In this document: positions 8,141 through 16,629 of the stretch, in pieces
Position numbering within the stretch: the stretch's first letter is position 1
Layout of the letters: the number at the start of each line of letters is the position of its first letter
NCBI GenBank assembly: GCA_022823185.1
Contig: JAJDXQ010000007.1
Span: forward strand, 1 to 44,210
DNA from: Caldilineaceae bacterium
Lineage (GTDB): Bacteria > Chloroflexota > Anaerolineae > Caldilineales > Caldilineaceae
DNA length: 44,210 nt
Reading direction: 5' to 3'
The notes under the pieces: generated by a model
What the model was told of the DNA's origin: nothing
What the model saw: only the letters and a program-made list of their open reading frames with translations
The model's database searches: none
Made by a program: the position numbers and the translations under genes

Positions 8141-9346
8141 CTATTTGATGATGGCAGGCAGGAGCGCGTAGAACTCGGTGGACTTGACGACATCGGCCAG
8201 AGGGACGCTGTCGAGGACGGTGTGCGCGGTCACTTCGTCTCCTGGGGCGAAACCGATGCTGGGGATGCCGGCCTTGCCGCGCCAGTAGATGCCGTTGGTG
8301 CTGAAATCCCATTTACCGGTGGGCGCGTCGGGGAGGCCGATGCGTTTGCGGGTCTCCTGGCCAGCCTGGACGAGCGGTTCATCCTCTTCGAGCGCCCATG
8401 CGGGGAAGTATTTTTCGACGGGGAAGACGAACCCGGTATAGCTCGGTTCGTCGTAGTAGAGCATTTCGAGGGTGACGTCGCCGGCCTGCCGGTTGGCCTG
8501 GGGGATGAGGGCGCGCACCTGTTCGATAACGGCATCGAGGTCTTCGCCAAAGGTGACGCGGCGGTCGATATAGAGTGTACACTGGTTGGGGACGGCATTG
8601 ATGCTGGGTGTTTCGACCTCGATGTCGGTGGCGGTAATTTTGCCGTGGCCGAGGAAGGGGTGGTCGCCCAGCTGGGGTTCGAGGCGGCTGATGCCTTCGA
8701 GCAGCGGGAGGGCTTTGTAGATGGCGTTGTCGCCGAGGTGATTGCTGGCGGCGTGGGCGCTCTTGCCTTTGGCGACCGCTTTGAGTTCGACGCGTCCTTT
8801 GTGGCCGCGGTAGATCTGCATTTTGGTTGGTTCGCCGATGACGACAAAGTCGGGGCGGATGCCTTCGTGCTCGACGAAGGCGTGGGGCGCGATGCCGTCG
8901 CACCATTCTTCCATATTGCCGAAGTAGTAGGCGGTCCACCCATCGAGAAGGCCGAGGCTGCGGGCGATGGCGAGGCCGTAGATCATGGGGGGCGTGCTGC
9001 CTTTTTCGTCGCAGGCGCCGCGGGCGTAGAAGATGCCGTCTTCGACTTTGCCTTCGAACGGGTCCCATTCCCATTCGTCTTCAGCGCCGATGCCAACGGT
9101 ATCGATGTGGCTGTCGTAGACGAGTATGCGCTCGCCGTTGCCTATTTTGCCGACGGTGTTGCCCATGGAGTCGAACCAGACTTCGTCGAAGCCCAGTTTG
9201 CGCAGTTCGGCCTGGACGCGTTCACCGACTGGGCCGATCTGCGAGTCGATCGAGGGGATGGCGCAGATCTGGCGGAGGAAGGTGATGATGTCGCCGCTGT
9301 GCTTTTGGACGGCGGACTGGATCGCGGGGACGTCGATTTTGTGCAT
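8141..9346 (-). CDS. YgeY-type M20 family metallohydrolase
   Basis: 401 residues, a di-zinc amidohydrolase/peptidase of the M20 family. Metal ligands are visible: H80 and D82 in YDSHIDT, bridging D113 in '[10 protein letters not shown]', and the catalytic Glu pair at 146-147 in 'GNMEEWCDG'. A dimerisation domain follows ('[19 protein letters not shown]'). The overall pattern matches the YgeY group named 'putative selenium metabolism hydrolase' (TIGR03526). No selenium-metabolism gene is visible nearby, so that label should not be read as function. It follows the second importer by 35 bp on the same strand and may be co-transcribed, which would suggest a role on the imported compound. Confidence 0.88.
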   Translation of the reverse strand: MHKIDVPAIQSAVQKHSGDIITFLRQICAIPSIDSQIGPVGERVQAELRKLGFDEVWFDSMGNTVGKIGNGERILVYDSHIDTVGIGAEDEWEWDPFEGKVEDGIFYARGACDEKGSTPPMIYGLAIARSLGLLDGWTAYYFGNMEEWCDGIAPHAFVEHEGIRPDFVVIGEPTKMQIYRGHKGRVELKAVAKGKSAHAASNHLGDNAIYKALPLLEGISRLEPQLGDHPFLGHGKITATDIEVETPSINAVPNQCTLYIDRRVTFGEDLDAVIEQVRALIPQANRQAGDVTLEMLYYDEPSYTGFVFPVEKYFPAWALEEDEPLVQAGQETRKRIGLPDAPTGKWDFSTNGIYWRGKAGIPSIGFAPGDEVTAHTVLDSVPLADVVKSTEFYALLPAIIK

Positions 9347-9381
9347 GGACAGGCTCCCGTGCCGGCGAGAAATGGTTGGGA

Positions 9382-10260
9382 TCAGCCTTTGAGCGCGCCG
9401 GCCATAATGCCTTCGATAAAGTAGCGCTGCATGGCGAAGAAGATGATGATTATGGGAATGACGGCAATCACAGCGCCGCCAAGGACGAGGCCGTACTGGT
9501 CGTTATAGGGGCCGCGCAGTGTGGGCAGGGCCAGATTGATGACGTACATGGTCGAATCGTTGAGGACGATGAGGGGCCAGAGGAAGTCGTTCCAGGAGGC
9601 CTGGAAGAAGATGATGCCCATTACGGCGAGGGCGGGGCGCAGGTTGGGAAGAGCGATACGGAAGAAGATTCCGAGCTCGCTGGAGCCGTCGATGCGGGCG
9701 GCTTCCATCAGCTCTGTGGGCAGGGCCAGCGCGTATTGCCGGGCCAGGAAGATGCCGAAGGCGCTGGCGGCGAAGGGAACGATGAGGACCCAGTAGGTGT
9801 TGAGCCAGCCCAGCCGCACCATCATTGTATAGAGAGGGATTAGGACCACTTCAAAGGGAAGCGTAAAGCTGGCGAGCACCATCACGAAAAGGACGCGCCT
9901 GAAGGGAAAGTCATATTTGGCGAAGGCAAAGCCGGCCAACATGCAGAGGAACAGGGAAAGCGCAGTGCGGCCAACGGCGACAATGGCGGTATTCAGGAAC
10001 CAGCGCAGGTAGAGCGTTTCCCCGAAGAGTGTTGTGTAGTTGTCCAGGTAGGGATTTTTGGGAATGACCTGGACAGGGAAGGTAAAGATTTCGTTTTGCG
10101 GTTTGAAAGAGGCGGAGATCATGTAGATAAAAGGAATAGCGGCGAGCAGGACGCCGATCAGGAGAAAGACATTGGCAATGCTGACAAGGGCTCCGTTGCG
10201 AATGCGTATTGCGGAGAATCTGGGGGCAGAAGCAGTTGTGGCTTGTACGCTCGTTGTCAT
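9382..10260 (-). CDS. Carbohydrate ABC transporter permease, MalG-like
   Basis: 292-residue inner-membrane permease. Six hydrophobic segments are visible, with the EAA loop 'ELMEAARIDGSSELGIFFRI' in the second half and the C-terminal 'YFIEGIMAGALKG' typical of MalG-type subunits (COG0395). A GAGGTC Shine-Dalgarno precedes the ATG at 10258-10260. It pairs with the MalF-like permease 95 bp upstream and the binding protein before that. No ATPase gene is present. Confidence 0.93.
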   Translation of the reverse strand: MTTSVQATTASAPRFSAIRIRNGALVSIANVFLLIGVLLAAIPFIYMISASFKPQNEIFTFPVQVIPKNPYLDNYTTLFGETLYLRWFLNTAIVAVGRTALSLFLCMLAGFAFAKYDFPFRRVLFVMVLASFTLPFEVVLIPLYTMMVRLGWLNTYWVLIVPFAASAFGIFLARQYALALPTELMEAARIDGSSELGIFFRIALPNLRPALAVMGIIFFQASWNDFLWPLIVLNDSTMYVINLALPTLRGPYNDQYGLVLGGAVIAVIPIIIIFFAMQRYFIEGIMAGALKG

Positions 10261-10355
10261 GGGAGACCTCGGTTCCGTTGCGTCGTAACGTGTTCAGGCA
10301 GGCGCGGCGCCTGGTGTAAGGATGCCCTGGAGGCGAAGCCGGCTCGAAAGGGGAT

Positions 10356-11321
10356 CTACTGATCCTCGCGGAAAGCGCCGAAGAATCGCAGGTTGAGAAT
10401 GGCCAGAATCACGATGATTGTGACCAGCGTATATCCGATTGCGGATGCGTAACCGAGATTGAAGTAGGAGAAGCCGGTATTGTAGAGATATTGGACGATG
10501 CTGAGAGACTGGTCGCGCGGGCCGCCGCCGGTAAGGAGGTAGGGTTCGGCGAATATCTGGTAGGAGCCGTTGATGGCGGTTACGGTTACGAACAGGATCA
10601 CCGGCCGCATAAGGGGAATGGTTATGCCAAACAGGACCTGCCACCAGTTTGCGCCGTCAATGGCGGCGGCCTCTTCCAGCTCTTTGGGGATATTTTGGAG
10701 GCCGGCGACGAAGTAGAGCGAGTTGATGCCGGTAAAGCGCCAGATCAGCAACAGGATGATGGAGAATTTCACGACGCTGGCGTTGCGGACCCAGCCCACC
10801 TTTGCTTCTTCACCGAATGCCCGCATCAGATAGCTGTTAATCAGACCGGAATTATAGTCGTAGAGGATGCTGAACATCAGGCTGGCGATGACGGCGGAGG
10901 TGAGAAGCGGAACGAAGTAGGAGAGGCGATAGAAGCTCTTCGCGTTCGCCCAGGGCACGAGTTTGGAGTTGACAACGACTGCCAGAATAAAGGCGAGCGG
11001 AATTTGCAGGAGGAGGCTTCCTAGGGCGTAGACTGTGGTATTGAGCAGAGATTGTTTGAAGCGGGGGTCGGCGAGGAGATTGATATAGTTGTCGAGGCCG
11101 ATGAATGACGGCGTGCTGATCCCCTGTTGTTTATGGAAGCTAAGGTAGAAGCTGCGAACGACGGGCCATGCAAGGAAGATGGCGAAGAGGATGAAGAAAG
11201 GGGCGATGTAAAGATAGGGGATAACCGTCAGGCGATGACGGTGCCACCACAGTCGGAAGCCGGTGGGCGTCCCGGGAGCGTATCGGCGTCCGGTTGGGGA
11301 AACATCGCTTGACAGTGCCAT
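10356..11321 (-). CDS. Carbohydrate ABC transporter permease, MalF/UgpA-like
   Basis: 321 residues. A cytoplasmic N-terminus of about 35 residues is followed by six membrane segments and the EAA loop 'ELEEAAAIDGANWWQVLFGI'. 'YLLTGGGPRDQS' near the last segments is typical of MalF/UgpA-type permeases (COG1175). It is the first permease after the binding-protein gene of the second importer; the 213 bp between them hold two strong hairpins. Confidence 0.93.
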   Translation of the reverse strand: MALSSDVSPTGRRYAPGTPTGFRLWWHRHRLTVIPYLYIAPFFILFAIFLAWPVVRSFYLSFHKQQGISTPSFIGLDNYINLLADPRFKQSLLNTTVYALGSLLLQIPLAFILAVVVNSKLVPWANAKSFYRLSYFVPLLTSAVIASLMFSILYDYNSGLINSYLMRAFGEEAKVGWVRNASVVKFSIILLLIWRFTGINSLYFVAGLQNIPKELEEAAAIDGANWWQVLFGITIPLMRPVILFVTVTAINGSYQIFAEPYLLTGGGPRDQSLSIVQYLYNTGFSYFNLGYASAIGYTLVTIIVILAILNLRFFGAFREDQ

Positions 11322-11414
11322 GTGGGTCTCCGTTCCTTGCTACTCATCGTTCAGATTCAGGCAGCGCAAATGCCACTCGTGAAAGTTTCCGGTCACATCC
11401 TTGCGTTGGATGGA

Positions 11415-11460
11415 GCAGGCAAGTAAGGGAGAGGCGGCCGCCCCTCCCCCATTTGCCTGC
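11415..11460 (-). promoter_or_regulatory. Long imperfect hairpin between binding-protein and permease genes
   Basis: A 46-bp inverted repeat with 23-nt arms meeting at a central CGGCCG; 19 of 23 positions pair, plus one G-U. It lies downstream of the binding-protein stop (11535) and upstream of the MalF-like start (11321), on the sense side of the operon. It probably stabilises the binding-protein mRNA or attenuates transcription. Confidence 0.65.
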
Positions 11461-11491
11461 GAAGGTATTACAAAGGTCCCTACTCTCGATG

Positions 11492-11516
11492 CCTCCGGCG
11501 CAAGAGGCCCCGGAGG
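11492..11516 (-). promoter_or_regulatory. Short GC hairpin right after the binding-protein gene
   Basis: Seven-bp arms (11492-11498 and 11510-11516) with an 11-nt loop, 19 bp past the stop. No T-run follows. It is the first of two hairpins in this gap. Confidence 0.5.
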
Positions 11517-11534
11517 ATTTACAATCCGGTTGTG

Positions 11535-12902
11535 CTAGAGCGACTTGATGCGTTCCAGCTCGGGTTCCAGTTCAGAGAAGGCTGCGTCGATGTCGGCCCC
11601 GTCCTGCAGGACAGGCGTAATCACGAAGTTGTTGATCGCGGTGTGGAATTCCGGCGCCCAGGGCGACTGGAAGATGCGAGGCATCTGCAGGGCGAGGTCT
11701 TTGTAGAGTTCGCCGATGACCTGGCCTTCGTAGTAGTCGTACGGCTCGTTCAGGACGGGATCGTCCAGCACGGGGATGTAGGAGGGCCAGATGCCGCGTT
11801 CGATGGAGTCCTGGAGGACAGCCTCGGTGAGGTGTGTGTGCTCGATGATCTGCCAGGCTTCTTCGGGATGCTCGGCCTGCTTGGGGATGCTGACACTGGT
11901 GCCGCCATGGGTGGCCGTGGGCAGGTTGTCGCCGAAGCCGGCGGGGATCCGCTGCAGGCGCCATTCGTTCTCCTGGCCGGGGCCGATTTTGTCTTCGCGG
12001 CCCAGTTTGCCGTTGTGCCAGGGGGCGCCGAGGGTACAGGCGATCTGGTCCTGGCGGAAGGCTTCCCAGTAGATGGGGGGCGACCAGGTCGAGTCGCCGG
12101 TAACGGGCGCGGCGATGGCGATGCCGAGGTCGTGGATGGTCATGCGCTGGAACTCGAGGATCTGCTTGCCGAGGTCGTTGATGCCGCCGAAGTCCCCGTT
12201 TTCGTCGAACATTTCGCCGCCGGCCGCGAAGAGCATGATCTGGAAGTCGCCGTCGTGCAGGTCGTGCCAGGAGATGACGGCCATGTCCTTGGCTTCTTTG
12301 AGGACGACGCCTGCTTCCATGAGGTCGTCCCAGGTTTCGAACGGTGTTTCGATGCCGATTTCATCGAAGACGCCCTTGCGGTAGGCGAGGGAGCAGGCGT
12401 TGACTTCGTTGCCGATGCCATAGACGCTGCCCTTCCAGGACCAGTAGTCGACAGCGGAGCCGAGGACGAGGTCGTCCATGCGGTCGCCGATGCGGTCGGT
12501 CAGATCGATGAAGCAGATTTCCTCGCCCTTGAAGAAGGCGGACATGCGGCCCTGCTCGACGCGCATGACGTCGGGGACGCCAACGCCGGAGGCGCAGGCG
12601 GCCAGCATTTTATCGTGGATCTCGGCGAAGGGGGCCACGACCGGGTTCCAGGTGATGTGGGGATTTTCTTCAGAGAAGCCGTAGTTGTCCATGGAGTTCT
12701 GGATCCAGCCGAGGCCCTGTTCCCAGTGCGCCCAGGCTTCGACGATCACTTCCATGTCTTCGGCAGGGGCGGCGTCACCGGCGGCATCGCTACCTGCCGG
12801 GGCGGCGGGGGCGGCGCAGGCGGCGACAGCGGCGGCGCCTGCAGCCATGCCACTCCAGCGGACGAAGTCGCGGCGGGAGAGGCTTGCTTTTGCTTGCGTC
12901 AT
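11535..12902 (-). CDS. Extracellular sugar-binding lipoprotein (ABC importer, MalE/UgpB class)
   Basis: 455 residues. The N-terminus has a twin-arginine motif (SRRDFVRWSG), an Ala-rich hydrophobic segment and a VAAC lipobox, so it should be a Tat-exported, lipid-anchored binding protein. An Asp/Pro/Ala-rich linker precedes the binding domain, which has the 'AWAHWEQG' opening and 'HPEEAWQIIEH' stretch common in family 1 sugar-binding proteins. The ATG at 12900-12902 has GGAGGAAAA 4-12 nt upstream; the open frame to 13082 runs into the promoter. It leads an operon with two permeases and possibly the M20 hydrolase. The ligand is unknown. Confidence 0.92.
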   Translation of the reverse strand: MTQAKASLSRRDFVRWSGMAAGAAAVAACAAPAAPAGSDAAGDAAPAEDMEVIVEAWAHWEQGLGWIQNSMDNYGFSEENPHITWNPVVAPFAEIHDKMLAACASGVGVPDVMRVEQGRMSAFFKGEEICFIDLTDRIGDRMDDLVLGSAVDYWSWKGSVYGIGNEVNACSLAYRKGVFDEIGIETPFETWDDLMEAGVVLKEAKDMAVISWHDLHDGDFQIMLFAAGGEMFDENGDFGGINDLGKQILEFQRMTIHDLGIAIAAPVTGDSTWSPPIYWEAFRQDQIACTLGAPWHNGKLGREDKIGPGQENEWRLQRIPAGFGDNLPTATHGGTSVSIPKQAEHPEEAWQIIEHTHLTEAVLQDSIERGIWPSYIPVLDDPVLNEPYDYYEGQVIGELYKDLALQMPRIFQSPWAPEFHTAINNFVITPVLQDGADIDAAFSELEPELERIKSL

Positions 12903-12971
12903 TACTTTTCCTCCTTCAGGAAAGATTGAAATGTAAGGTAAGACAGGCACTTCAGATACACGAAGCAAGGG

Positions 12972-12985
12972 TTGCAAATTTGCAA
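12972..12985. promoter_or_regulatory. Perfect 14-bp palindrome, candidate operator of the second importer
   Basis: TTGCAAATTTGCAA is its own reverse complement. It lies about 60 bp downstream of the predicted transcription start and 70 bp before the binding-protein ATG, a position suited to a repressor roadblock. It lacks the central CG of LacI-family sites, so the regulator class is open. Confidence 0.5.
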
Positions 12986-13053
12986 AGAGAGAAGGGATAC
13001 TCTGTGAGCGTGCGGACTGCTGGGGGGGACCAGGGCAGCCCGACCGGGCGCTA

Positions 13054-13082
13054 ACGATAGCCGCCAATGCCGGAACTGTCAA
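13054..13082 (-). promoter_or_regulatory. Sigma-70-like promoter of the second importer
   Basis: A consensus -35, TTGACA (13077-13082), lies 17 bp before TATCGT (13054-13059) on the minus strand. It sits in the gap after the Gfo/Idh stop at 13116 and starts a leader of about 140 nt. Confidence 0.68.
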
Positions 13083-13115
13083 ATTCTGGCTTTGACGCGA
13101 TTCAAGTTGCGGCGC

Positions 13116-14168
13116 TCACGCTTCGGCGCCGGCCAGCATACTCAGGAGTGGCGAGTCGTCGATTTCCAGGGGCAGGTCAACGCGGCCGCGTATGCGGCTG
13201 GATTCGTAGGTCGCGAATGTCAGCTCCGCGTTGCGCAGCGCGCGGCGGGCGGACATTTCCGGGTCGCGCCCGTCGCGCAGCGCGTCGATCAGGTCGGCGA
13301 CGCCCCTGCCGACAGCGTCCATATCGTGGATGGAGCCGGCCTCTTTGCGGTGCTCCCAGCCGGAGGTTTGGGGGCTAAAGAGGCGCAGACCTTCGTCGGG
13401 GCGCATGCTCAACTCGATGATGCCCTCGCTGCCCAGCAGGCGAATGCCAAAGGGGGTCTTGAAGATATCCTGGGTGGTCATCAGCAGCCCTTCGACACCA
13501 TTTTGGAAGTGTACCTGGCTGATGCCCTGGTTCTCGTGGGCGACCCCGTAAACGTCGATGGTTTCTGAGATGTCGATTTGGCCCAGCACCCATTCGGCAG
13601 GCGATTCCTGGTTGCAGAAGTGCATGATGTCGAACCAGTGGGTGCCCCAGTCATTCATGTTGGGGCAGTAGCATTCCACGCGCTGCAATGCGCCGATGGC
13701 GCCTTCTTGCGCCAGATTGCGCGCGGCGCAGATTGGCGGCGCAAAGCGGCGCTGGTGGTTGAAGGTGAGTTGGACGCCGTTTTGTTCACAGACTTCGACC
13801 ATGCGTTTGGCCTCGCCGTAGGTGGGCGCCATGGGCTTTTCGCAGTGGACAGCCTTTGCGCCGGCCTCGGCGGCGGCGATGACCATCTCTCCGTGCAGAT
13901 GGGGCCAGACGCAGACGGAGACGATATCGAGGTCGGCTTCGGCGAGCATCTGGCGGTAGTCCTCGAAGATGGCGTCCCCGCCGTGCGTTTCCTGGAACGC
14001 CAGCGCGTTTTCGCGGCTGATGTCGGATAGGGCAATCAACTGGGTTTGCCCTGTGGCGGCATAGCCCATGGCATGGCGGTGGGCCATGCCGAAGCCGGTG
14101 GCCTCTTCGGTTCGCCATGGGCGTCCACAGCCGATGATGCCGACGCGGTATTTCGATTTGGAGGTCAT
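13116..14168 (-). CDS. Gfo/Idh/MocA family NAD(P)-dependent sugar oxidoreductase
   Basis: 350 residues. The N-terminal Rossmann fold opens with 'YRVGIIGCGRPW', an unusually long glycine-loop region carrying an inserted 'RTEEATGFGMAHRHAMGY' stretch. The family catalytic motif is 'HCEKPMAPT' (EKP Lys), and 'GTHWFDIMHF' supplies the second catalytic region. It would oxidise a sugar, inositol or derivative in the cytoplasm; substrate unknown. It is the last of three co-directional genes (Gfo/Idh, SMP-30, Gfo/Idh) between two importers, which suggests a sugar-to-lactone-to-acid route. Confidence 0.9.
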   Translation of the reverse strand: MTSKSKYRVGIIGCGRPWRTEEATGFGMAHRHAMGYAATGQTQLIALSDISRENALAFQETHGGDAIFEDYRQMLAEADLDIVSVCVWPHLHGEMVIAAAEAGAKAVHCEKPMAPTYGEAKRMVEVCEQNGVQLTFNHQRRFAPPICAARNLAQEGAIGALQRVECYCPNMNDWGTHWFDIMHFCNQESPAEWVLGQIDISETIDVYGVAHENQGISQVHFQNGVEGLLMTTQDIFKTPFGIRLLGSEGIIELSMRPDEGLRLFSPQTSGWEHRKEAGSIHDMDAVGRGVADLIDALRDGRDPEMSARRALRNAELTFATYESSRIRGRVDLPLEIDDSPLLSMLAGAEA

Positions 14169-14290
14169 TAGCAGTTCCTTTCAAGGTAGCAGTCTTTGGT
14201 TGTTTGTGGAGAGCGACCAGGGCGGAATCCATGAAGCCAGTCTGCCGCGCCGGACGCCGATTCAGGACGAATGCGAGTGAAACCCCGCGT

Positions 14291-15154
14291 TCAGATGTTT
14301 ATATTGGAGCGGAAGGGCGGCTTGCCCTGTACGCCCAAGCGGAGGCGGTACAGCGTGCCGGCCTGCGGGCCGTCGGTCTCCTTGATATGGCCGCCGGCGG
14401 TGGTGACGTAGAGATCGGTATAGTCCTGGCCGCCAAAGGTGGCGCTGGATACCTTGGGAACGGGGAAGTTGAGGCGCTGGATTTCGCGGCCGTTGGGCAT
14501 GTGGTGGACGAGGGCGTAGCCGTCCCAGCGGGCGGACCAGAAGCAGTTGGCTGCGTCCATGGTCATACCGTCGGGGCGGCCGTTGGAGGCGGCGCCTTCA
14601 CGCACGACGAATTCCGGGTTGCTGATCTGCCCGGTGTCGACGTCGTAGTCGTAGCGGGTGATGCCTTGCCTGGTATTGGTGTGGTAGAAGGTTTTGAGGT
14701 CCTGCGTAAAGCCCATGCCGTTGGAGGTCCCGGCGTCTTCGATGACGATGACCATGCTGCCATCGGTATCCAGGCGGTAGAGGACGCCGTTGCTGCCGCC
14801 GCGGGGCATTGTGCCGCAAAAGACGCGCCCGGCGGGGTCGGCGATCACGTCGTTGAAGCGTCCTTCGCGTTCGGCGGGGATCTCGTCGATAAGGTTTGTG
14901 AGGGGCTGGCCTTCGCGCCAGAGGGCGATGCGGCCGCGGGCCATGAAGAGGAGCAGGGCGCCGTCTTCCTGGATGGTGAAGCCGCCGATGGCTTCGCCAG
15001 CGTCGAGAACGAGGCCATGCGCGCCGGTGGACGGGTCGTAGCGATAGAGTTTGCCTGGCGGGATGTCGAGCCAGTAGAGGCGCTCTTCGTCCGGATGCCA
15101 GAGCGGGCCTTCACCGGTTTCACATGCGTAGTCGGCGATTTGTTCGATGATCAT
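14291..15154 (-). CDS. SMP-30/gluconolactonase/LRE family sugar lactonase
   Basis: 287 residues, a six-bladed beta-propeller that hydrolyses sugar lactones using one divalent metal. Metal and catalytic positions are visible: E15 in GEGPLW, N101 in RFNDV, N145 in SNGMG and D195 in 'RPDGMTMD'. It ends with the usual 'VSSATFGGQDYTDLYVTTA' blade. Length is typical of the family (about 290). Position between two Gfo/Idh dehydrogenases fits the step after oxidation of an aldose to a lactone. Confidence 0.93.
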   Translation of the reverse strand: MIIEQIADYACETGEGPLWHPDEERLYWLDIPPGKLYRYDPSTGAHGLVLDAGEAIGGFTIQEDGALLLFMARGRIALWREGQPLTNLIDEIPAEREGRFNDVIADPAGRVFCGTMPRGGSNGVLYRLDTDGSMVIVIEDAGTSNGMGFTQDLKTFYHTNTRQGITRYDYDVDTGQISNPEFVVREGAASNGRPDGMTMDAANCFWSARWDGYALVHHMPNGREIQRLNFPVPKVSSATFGGQDYTDLYVTTAGGHIKETDGPQAGTLYRLRLGVQGKPPFRSNINI

Positions 15155-15262
15155 GCGTATCTCCTTCGGATGCCGGAAGGCGGAGTTCGGCGCCCGGCCC
15201 GGGCCTGGGATTGGCGACTCAGGCGGCGGGCGGGGGGCGGCGGGCGCTGAGGCACAGGATTC

Positions 15263-16321
15263 TCAGAGTTCGATGGACACTTCGCGGCCTTCGGCCTGGC
15301 TGCGGTAGATGCCGTCGAGAATGGCGAGCACCTGCAGGGATTGCTCGGCGGGCACAGGGGAGGGCGCGCCGGCGGCGACGGCCTTGGCGAACTCGACGCA
15401 TTCGAGCGCGTGGGGTTCCATCTTGTCCTGGATGAGTTGGAGGGTGCGGTTGTTGAACTGGCGGGTGGTGTAGTTCGTGTCGAGGAACTGGGCGGAGGGC
15501 CAGTGGCAGCCGCCGTCCTCGCCGTAGATCCAGGATTGCATGTCCTCGCCGCGGATGTCATGGTGGAGGAGCCAGCTGACCTCCAGCACGAGTGTGGCTC
15601 CGGTATCGAAGCGCACGAAGGCGACGGCGTAGTCCTCCACGTCGAACGTGTTGGGGATCAGTCCTTCGCGCCAGGTGGCGAATGCGCCGGGAAGGTGGGC
15701 GAGGCGGGCGTCGGCGACGCCGGAGACTGTGACGGGACGGGGATTGCCCATCAGCCAGAGTGTCAGGTCGAGGATGTGGACACCGATGTCGATGCAGGGG
15801 CCGCCGCCGCTGTGTTTTTTCTCGATGAAGGTAGCGGTGGGGATGAGGCCGTTGCGGCGCAGCATCCAGCCGCGGGCATGGTAGACTTCGCCGAGGGCGC
15901 CGGTGTCGATTTCGGCTTTCATGGCCTGGGAAACGCCGGCGAAGCGAAAGTGCTGGGCGGTCATGAGCAGTTTGCCGGATCTGTCGCGCGCCGCGATCAT
16001 CCGTTTGATGTCCTGGGGAGTGGGCGCGAGCGGTTTTTCGCAGATTACGTGTTTGCCGGCTTCGAGGGCGGCGATGGCCAAGGGCGCGTGGTACATATTG
16101 GGCACGCAGAGATCGATGATATCGATGTCGGGGTCGGAGAAGAGTTCGTCGGCGTTGGTTGTCAGCCTTGAGATATTGTGGAGCGCGCCCCATTGCTCAA
16201 GCGCTTCGGCGCTGATGTCGCTGCCGGCGACGACTTCGGCTTCATCGGAGGCGGCCCAGCCGGGCATGTGGGTGCGGGAGATGCCGCCGACGCCGACGAG
16301 GCCAACTTTCAGAGTGCTCAT
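15263..16321 (-). CDS. Gfo/Idh/MocA family oxidoreductase
   Basis: 352 residues. It opens with 'LKVGLVGVGGISRTHMPGW' (NAD(P)-binding Rossmann loop), has the family EKP motif in 'HVICEKPLAPTPQDI', and 'GGGPCIDIGVHILDLTLWLMG' carries the catalytic Asp/His region. The start is the ATG at 16319-16321 with AAGGACC upstream; the frame extends to 16399 without support. First gene of the three-gene sugar-oxidation set on the minus strand, divergent from the third importer across a shared 308-bp gap. Confidence 0.92.
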   Translation of the reverse strand: MSTLKVGLVGVGGISRTHMPGWAASDEAEVVAGSDISAEALEQWGALHNISRLTTNADELFSDPDIDIIDLCVPNMYHAPLAIAALEAGKHVICEKPLAPTPQDIKRMIAARDRSGKLLMTAQHFRFAGVSQAMKAEIDTGALGEVYHARGWMLRRNGLIPTATFIEKKHSGGGPCIDIGVHILDLTLWLMGNPRPVTVSGVADARLAHLPGAFATWREGLIPNTFDVEDYAVAFVRFDTGATLVLEVSWLLHHDIRGEDMQSWIYGEDGGCHWPSAQFLDTNYTTRQFNNRTLQLIQDKMEPHALECVEFAKAVAAGAPSPVPAEQSLQVLAILDGIYRSQAEGREVSIEL

Positions 16322-16520
16322 TGCAGGTCCTTTCGGTATGGATGATGGGTGCCTCGTGGATGGCAGATTGCGAAAGCATGTTTCCGGTTTTGCGGGCATA
16401 TTGGGCGCGGGTCAGCCCCAGGTCGGGTCCTGCGCCGGCATTCGGGTCGGGCGGAGAAGCGGGGGCGGTGGTGGGATATTCGCCCGGCATCTGTCCAGAT
16501 TTGGTGCAGAGAGTTGAGTT

Positions 16521-16533
16521 TGCCATAATGGCA
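16521..16533. promoter_or_regulatory. Inverted repeat in the divergent regulatory gap, candidate operator
   Basis: TGCCAT-A-ATGGCA is a 6+1+6 inverted repeat in the 308-bp gap (16322-16629) between the divergent Gfo/Idh and importer genes. A weak minus-strand promoter (TTGGGT, 17 bp, TATGCC) overlaps it. For the plus-strand importer I see only an AT-rich stretch around 16575-16600 with no clean promoter. Confidence 0.42.
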
Positions 16534-16629
16534 TACCATCATTTCCGAAGAAACCCAAAATTTCGTTCGGTTCCACACATTTTTCATATAGACGTATTTT
16601 ACAGGTTGACACACACTAAGGAGGGACGG

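Noticed and set aside
8141..9346. Selenium-metabolism role for the YgeY-like hydrolase
   Set aside because: The family name suggests it, but no selenium genes are nearby and the gene adjoins a sugar importer.
8057..9424. Plus-strand open frame across the M20 hydrolase
   Set aside because: Shadow of the hydrolase, which shows all M20 metal ligands. The antisense product has no recognisable feature.
11532..12929. Plus-strand open frame across the second binding-protein gene
   Set aside because: Shadow of a protein with Tat motif, lipobox and strong Shine-Dalgarno on the minus strand.
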